Origin: Aeromicrobium panaciterrae
Lineage (GTDB): Bacteria > Actinomycetota > Actinomycetes > Propionibacteriales > Nocardioidaceae
Direction: 5' to 3'
DNA length: 64,000 bases
Assembly: GCF_031457275.1 (NCBI RefSeq)
Contig: NZ_JAVDWH010000001.1
Coordinates: 620,001-684,000, forward strand
Both the position numbers and the translations under genes were made by a program. Position 1 is the stretch's first letter. Each line of letters opens with the position of its first letter. Shown here in pieces: positions 63,277-64,000 of this stretch. The notes beneath the pieces are model-generated. The model was not told the DNA's origin. It made no database searches and saw only the letters and a program-made list of their open reading frames with translations.

Positions 63277-63597
63277 ATGACTGAGCGAACCTTCAAGGCC
63301 GGACTTCTCGGCATCGCAGCCCTTTTCATCGTGTTGTTCGTCGTGATCCTGGCGCCTGAGGTCAAGGACCTCACCTTCGGTGACGCGATCGACGACATGT
63401 TCGGAACTCCCGTCGCCTCGGGCGTCGCCACCGACATCCTGCTGACGTACGCAGCGCTCTTCCTGTGGGTCGTCTACGAAGCGGTGACCAAGAAGGTGCG
63501 TCGCGGATGGATTGCCCTCCTGCTCGGCGCAGTCGGCGTGGCCGTCGCGCTGCCGGCGTACCTGATCATCCGGATGAATCAGGTCAAAGAGTCCTAG
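63277..63597 (+). CDS. DUF2834-like small membrane protein
   Basis: A 106-residue protein with three TM helices. [20 protein letters not shown] and [20 protein letters not shown] match the DUF2834 layout. ATG 63277 fits the leaderless geometry; the upstream frame crosses the operator. Ends in a CTAG overlap with the convergent SDR gene. Confidence 0.72.
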   Translation: MTERTFKAGLLGIAALFIVLFVVILAPEVKDLTFGDAIDDMFGTPVASGVATDILLTYAALFLWVVYEAVTKKVRRGWIALLLGAVGVAVALPAYLIIRMNQVKES

Positions 63598-64000
63598 TCC
63601 TTGACGCGTTTGGCCAGTGACTTGTCCATGCGCCGAAAGAGCGGCTGAGATGCCTTGGTGACAACGCCCGGGAGTGCGGCCATGCCGAGCTCGCCCATCG
63701 TGCCGGCGAAGCTGGTGACTCGTGTCGGTTTGTCGACAATTGCCTTGACGAGCCAGTTGGCCGCCTTGTTGGCGCTCAACATCGGCATGGCCTGATAGAT
63801 GTGCGTGGCCGTCGACATCTCGGTGCGGACCATGGGGAAGTAGACGACGGTTGACGTGATGCCCTTGTGGCCGAGCTCAGCGGTCAGCGACCGGGTGAAC
63901 GACTCGAGGGCCGCCTTGCTGGCGAGGTAAGCGGAGAACAACGGGATCGGAACCTGTGTCGACATGCTCGACGAGATGACAACGTGTCCGTGGCCCTGCT
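63594..64000 (-). CDS. Short-chain dehydrogenase/reductase (5' end beyond window)
   Basis: About 135 C-terminal residues. The frame continues to the window edge as QGHGHVVISSSMSTQVPIPL, giving the catalytic Ser strand, followed by FSAYLASKAALESFTRSL (YxxxK). VYFPMVRTEM is the post-catalytic PxxxxT-like segment. A C-terminal helical extension of about 70 residues is longer than in classical SDRs. Cofactor loop and substrate are outside the window. Confidence 0.87.
   Translation of the reverse strand, partial: QGHGHVVISSSMSTQVPIPLFSAYLASKAALESFTRSLTAELGHKGITSTVVYFPMVRTEMSTATHIYQAMPMLSANKAANWLVKAIVDKPTRVTSFAGTMGELGMAALPGVVTKASQPLFRRMDKSLAKRVKD

Overview
The window is a high-GC actinobacterial chromosome segment made of ordinary housekeeping and catabolic genes. 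I see no phage, insertion sequence, CRISPR array, rRNA or tRNA. Family markers point to Actinomycetota: DUF3151 and DUF3073 proteins, a class E sortase, an SCO4848-like membrane protein, a DapC-type aminotransferase, and a valine dehydrogenase. The orders pyrE-trmH-fba-DUF3151-purA and purL-sterol carrier-purF-purM-DUF3073 resemble mycobacterial gene order. A Nocardioidaceae-type organism (Aeromicrobium or Nocardioides) is my inference, not a demonstrated identity.

Layout. 0-12 kb: a truncated flippase-like membrane protein, a BTAD-type regulator, and a divergent 1936-residue protein joining a Ser/Thr kinase, an AAA/STAND ATPase, TPRs, GAF, PAS, GGDEF and EAL domains. An HxlR regulator with its operator, a methyltransferase, a crotonase-fold protein and a membrane diguanylate cyclase follow. 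12-17.6 kb: a 33-residue micropeptide, then the tyrosine/homogentisate operon (hppD, hmgA, an unknown gene, fahA) with a divergent Lrp/AsnC regulator and a MarR regulator. 17.6-27 kb: DapC-like aminotransferase, MFS exporter, class E sortase, pyrE, a SpoU methyltransferase, fba, bluB, DUF3151, a lipid kinase, and an EamA exporter divergent from a CGNR regulator. 27-38 kb: purA, purD, purB, a 36-residue membrane peptide, purC, a Ser/Thr kinase divergent from an ECF sigma factor, an acyl-CoA synthetase, and purS-purQ behind a 163-bp inverted-repeat element. 38-51 kb: small operons, a DEAD-box helicase with a long leader, an ArsR-SRPBCC/YCII pair, an Nramp transporter, an Fpg-type glycosylase, membrane proteins, and a self-regulated ABC-TetR operon. 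51-64 kb: a decapeptide-repeat protein, purL, a sterol-carrier protein, a GH-like secreted protein, an acyl-CoA synthetase, a ZIP-like protein, purF, purM, DUF3073, valine dehydrogenase, DUF2834 and a truncated SDR.

How the parts work together. Nine purine genes (purA, D, B, C, S, Q, L, F, M) are spread over about 35 kb, almost all co-oriented and mostly with their own promoters. Only purN, purH, purE and purK are absent from this window. Tyrosine degradation is complete except for a recognisable maleylacetoacetate isomerase, and an uncharacterised gene sits exactly at that step. Two GGDEF proteins lie within 10 kb of each other.

Two genome-scale habits stand out. At least 18 genes have a TANNNT box exactly 6 nt before the start codon, the geometry of leaderless transcription. 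Six convergent gene pairs overlap by exactly 4 nt at their stop codons. No stretch longer than 300 bases lacks a gene; the shorter gaps are described as promoters, operators, hairpins or repeats where something is visible.
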